From an uncultured Flavobacterium sp. (GTDB taxonomy: Bacteria; Bacteroidota; Bacteroidia; Flavobacteriales; Flavobacteriaceae), in contig NZ_CAMLIX010000233.1 in NCBI RefSeq assembly GCF_946479975.1, forward strand, positions 1 through 7,458: 7,458 bases of DNA. Direction: 5' to 3'. Position 1 is the stretch's first letter, and each line of letters begins with the position of its first letter. A program made the translations under genes and the position numbers. Below are positions 5,990 through 7,458 of the stretch, piece by piece. The notes under the pieces were generated by a model. The model was not told where the DNA came from. It did no database searches and worked only from the letters and a program-made list of their open reading frames with translations.

Positions 5990-6019
5990 AATTCCAATAT
6001 TTTAAATTCCAAATTCCAA
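5989..6019 (+). repeat. ATTCCAA repeat module, copy B
   Basis: It matches copy A (777-807) at 30 of 31 positions, and its first base is the last base of the ligase stop codon. An inverted, slightly diverged copy lies at 6304-6334 at the other end of this intergenic region. Confidence 0.8.
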
Positions 6020-6033
6020 TGCTTTGCGTTTAG

Positions 6034-6066
6034 AACCTTGTCAAAGTTTTAAACTTTGACAAGGTT
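6034..6066. repeat. 33-bp perfect palindrome, AACC...GGTT type
   Basis: Arms AACCTTGTCAAAGTTT (6034-6049) and AAACTTTGACAAGGTT (6051-6066) are perfect inverted copies around one T. It follows ATTCCAA module B by 14 nt, the same arrangement as the palindrome at 824-854 after module A. There is no T tract, so it is not a classical terminator. Confidence 0.85.
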
Positions 6067-6104
6067 AAACCAGAAGATAAAAGTAGATCCTAGTTTTCGC
6101 AATA

Positions 6105-6204
6105 TTGTCATTTCGACGAAGGAGAAATCTTCGTAAGTAGCTCCGCAATAATTAGCCAATCTTTGTAGAGTTTCGCGGAGATTTCTCGTTCCTCGAAATG
6201 ACAA
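6105..6204. mobile_element. MITE/REP-like palindromic element, about 100 bp
   Basis: The terminal 26 nt (TTGTCATTTCGACGAAGGAG then AAATCT) match the reverse complement of the other end (6179-6204) at 24 of 26 positions. The two mismatches exchange C and G. Inside, CTCCGC (6141-6146) can pair with GCGGAG (6175-6180), which partly competes with the outer stem. It has no ORF and is less AT-rich than its surroundings. From memory, sequences beginning TTGTCATTTCGA and carrying GGAGAAATC are dispersed in Flavobacterium genomes. Copy number in this genome cannot be seen here. No flanking target duplication is evident. Confidence 0.65.
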
Positions 6205-6239
6205 AACTATGGGAGTTGGTTAATGAAGGGTTGAAAACA

Positions 6240-6282
6240 AAAATCCCAAATTTCAATAACTAAGATTGAAATTTGGGATTTT
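6240..6282. terminator. Bidirectional intrinsic terminator between the ligase and methyltransferase genes
   Basis: Perfect 18-bp arms, AAAATCCCAAATTTCAAT (6240-6257) and its complement (6265-6282), enclose a 7-nt loop. On the minus strand the stem leads into TTTTTGTTTTC, and on the plus strand into TTTTGTTATTT. It therefore serves the methyltransferase gene ending at 6340, and can also stop transcription from the ligase operon. Confidence 0.75.
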
Positions 6283-6303
6283 GTTATTTAAAGTATCCAA
6301 AGT

Positions 6304-6334
6304 TTGGAATTTGGAATTTACAAATTGGAATTTT
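6304..6334 (-). repeat. ATTCCAA repeat module, inverted copy C
   Basis: Its reverse complement aligns with module B across its whole length, with a short AT difference in the middle (ATTTT in B, TTGT here). It ends 6 bp before the stop codon of the methyltransferase gene. Confidence 0.7.
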
Positions 6335-6339
6335 AATTT

Positions 6340-7458
6340 TTAAGCTTTACGTTCCAAAAGTGCCATATAAAATCCGTCAAAGCCAGATTCAGAAGCTAAC
6401 ATTTTGCGATCTTGAATGAATGTAAATTGTTGCCCGATTTCTGTTTTTAAGAATTTCTCCACCTGTTCTTGGTTTTCTGATGGTAAAACAGAACAAGTTG
6501 CATAAACTAATTTTCCGCCTGGTTTTACAATTTTAGAATAGTTTTCTAAAACTTCACTCTGAACTTTACGAATGTTATCGATAAACTCAGGTTGTAATTT
6601 CCATTTCGAATCAGGATTTCTTTTTAAAACTCCTAATCCGCTACAAGGTGCGTCAATTAAAACACGATCAGCTTTTTCGTGTAATTTTTTGATCACTTTT
6701 GTGCTGTCGATAATGCGGTATTCAATATTAAAAGCGCCATTTCTTTTTGCTCTTAATTTCAATTGCTTCAATTTACTTTCGTATAAATCCATTGCAATCA
6801 ATTGCCCTTTGTTTTCCATTAAAGAAGCCATATGCAATGTTTTTCCGCCCGCTCCTGCGCAAGTATCAACCACGCGCATTCCTGGTTTTACATCCAAAAA
6901 TCCTGCAACCAATTGTGAGTTGGCATCTTGTACTTCAAAAAGTCCTTGTTTAAATGCATCTGTTAAAAATACATTGGCTCTTTCTTTTAAAACAAGAGCT
7001 TCTGGCTGGTCTTTTAAATATTCTGTTTCAATATTTAAATCCATTAAAGTATTTCTAAGACTTTCTTTAGTTCCTTTTAAGGTATTTGTTCTAAGGATAA
7101 CTTTTGCAGGCTGATTTTGAGCTGTAATTTCTTTAGACCAAACTTGTTCTCCTAATTCTTTCACACCCAACTCATCCATCCAATCTGGAATAGATTCTTT
7201 AAGTGCTCTATTTTTAGATAATTCGTCAAAACGACCTTTTATTTTTCTTTCTGGAGTTCCTTCCAATTGTCTCCAATCAGGAATTGGATAACCACGTAAA
7301 ACTGCCCAAACGGCAAACATTCTCCAAAGATTATCTCTGTCGTAAGGTTCTTTAACTTCTGCAATTTCTGCGTATAATCTTTTCCAACGAACAATTTCGT
7401 ATATCGTTTCAGCAACAAACTTCCTGTCAGAACTTCCCCAACGTTTGTCTTTTTTTAA
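6340..7458 (-). CDS. RsmB/NOP-family SAM-dependent RNA (cytosine-5) methyltransferase, 5' end outside window
   Basis: The frame stays open to the right edge, giving 372 visible residues starting LKKDKRWGSSDRKFVAETIY. The Met at 7320 is internal, because conserved-looking sequence continues in frame upstream of it. Perhaps 30 N-terminal residues are missing. In visible numbering the N-terminal part (1 to about 105) resembles the helical RNA-binding region of RsmB. The Rossmann domain follows: SAM motif I VVDTCAGAGGKTLHM (196-210), acidic AMDL near 222-225, and DAPCSGLGVLKRNPD (269-283) with the motif IV Cys272. Motif VI YATCSVLPSENQEQV (319-333) carries the nucleophilic Cys322. The enzyme should methylate C5 of a cytosine in rRNA or tRNA; position 967 of 16S rRNA is the E. 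coli RsmB target, but the target here is not established. It converges on the ligase operon. Confidence 0.9.
   Translation of the reverse strand, partial: LKKDKRWGSSDRKFVAETIYEIVRWKRLYAEIAEVKEPYDRDNLWRMFAVWAVLRGYPIPDWRQLEGTPERKIKGRFDELSKNRALKESIPDWMDELGVKELGEQVWSKEITAQNQPAKVILRTNTLKGTKESLRNTLMDLNIETEYLKDQPEALVLKERANVFLTDAFKQGLFEVQDANSQLVAGFLDVKPGMRVVDTCAGAGGKTLHMASLMENKGQLIAMDLYESKLKQLKLRAKRNGAFNIEYRIIDSTKVIKKLHEKADRVLIDAPCSGLGVLKRNPDSKWKLQPEFIDNIRKVQSEVLENYSKIVKPGGKLVYATCSVLPSENQEQVEKFLKTEIGQQFTFIQDRKMLASESGFDGFYMALLERKA

Noticed and set aside
5620..6012. 130-codon open frame on the minus strand
   Set aside because: It is antisense to the ligase C-terminal region, Ser/Phe-rich as expected from a shadow frame, and starts in a repeat.
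6572..7114. 180-codon open frame on the plus strand
   Set aside because: It lies antisense inside the methyltransferase gene, has atypical composition and no recognisable motif.
6340..7320. Start of the RsmB-type methyltransferase at the ATG at 7320
   Set aside because: The frame remains open and encodes plausible RsmB N-terminal sequence up to the window edge, so this Met is internal.

Overview
The window looks like chromosome from a Flavobacterium-type member of the Bacteroidota. The DNA is AT-rich. Genes lack clear Shine-Dalgarno sites, and several are preceded by the TAnnTTTG-type -7 box of this phylum. The proteins recognised here (a class II fumarase start, a carboxypeptidase-regulatory-domain outer-membrane barrel, a short MenE-like ligase, an RsmB/NOP methyltransferase) and the dispersed ATTCCAA and palindromic repeats fit that group. 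Species identity is an inference from these traits.

Layout, left to right. (1) 1-187, minus: the N-terminus of fumarate hydratase fumC, running off the left edge. (2) 188-533: no protein gene, but a strongly folded element at 270-356 that I read as a Flavo-1-like structured RNA, flanked by copies of an 11-nt AT-rich motif. (3) 534-707, plus: a 57-residue single-span membrane protein with its own promoter and terminator. (4) 761-973: a stack of palindromes and ATTCCAA repeats, one of which forms the terminator of the next gene. (5) 974-3463, minus: a TonB-receptor-like outer membrane beta-barrel protein with its own promoter. (6) 3551-3894, minus: an ArsC/Spx-family reductase gene carrying an apparent one-base deletion just before its catalytic cysteine codon. 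(7) 4010-5989, plus: a two-gene operon of a CPBP (CAAX/Rce1-type) intramembrane protease and a MenE-like acyl-CoA ligase. (8) 5990-6339: a convergent intergenic region filled with repeats: ATTCCAA modules in inverted orientation at its two ends, a 33-bp palindrome, a ~100-bp MITE-like palindromic element and a bidirectional terminator. (9) 6340-7458, minus: an RsmB/NOP-family RNA m5C methyltransferase, cut at its 5' end by the right edge.

The genes are mostly unrelated housekeeping or envelope functions, not one pathway. Only the CPBP-MenE pair is a clear transcription unit. The most interesting material is non-coding: the structured RNA, and two intergenic regions sharing a 31-nt repeat (30/31 identical) followed in both places by a palindrome that begins AACC and ends GGTT but has a different core. 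The frameshifted reductase is the clearest anomaly among the coding genes. I saw no CRISPR array, transposase, tRNA, rRNA or phage gene.
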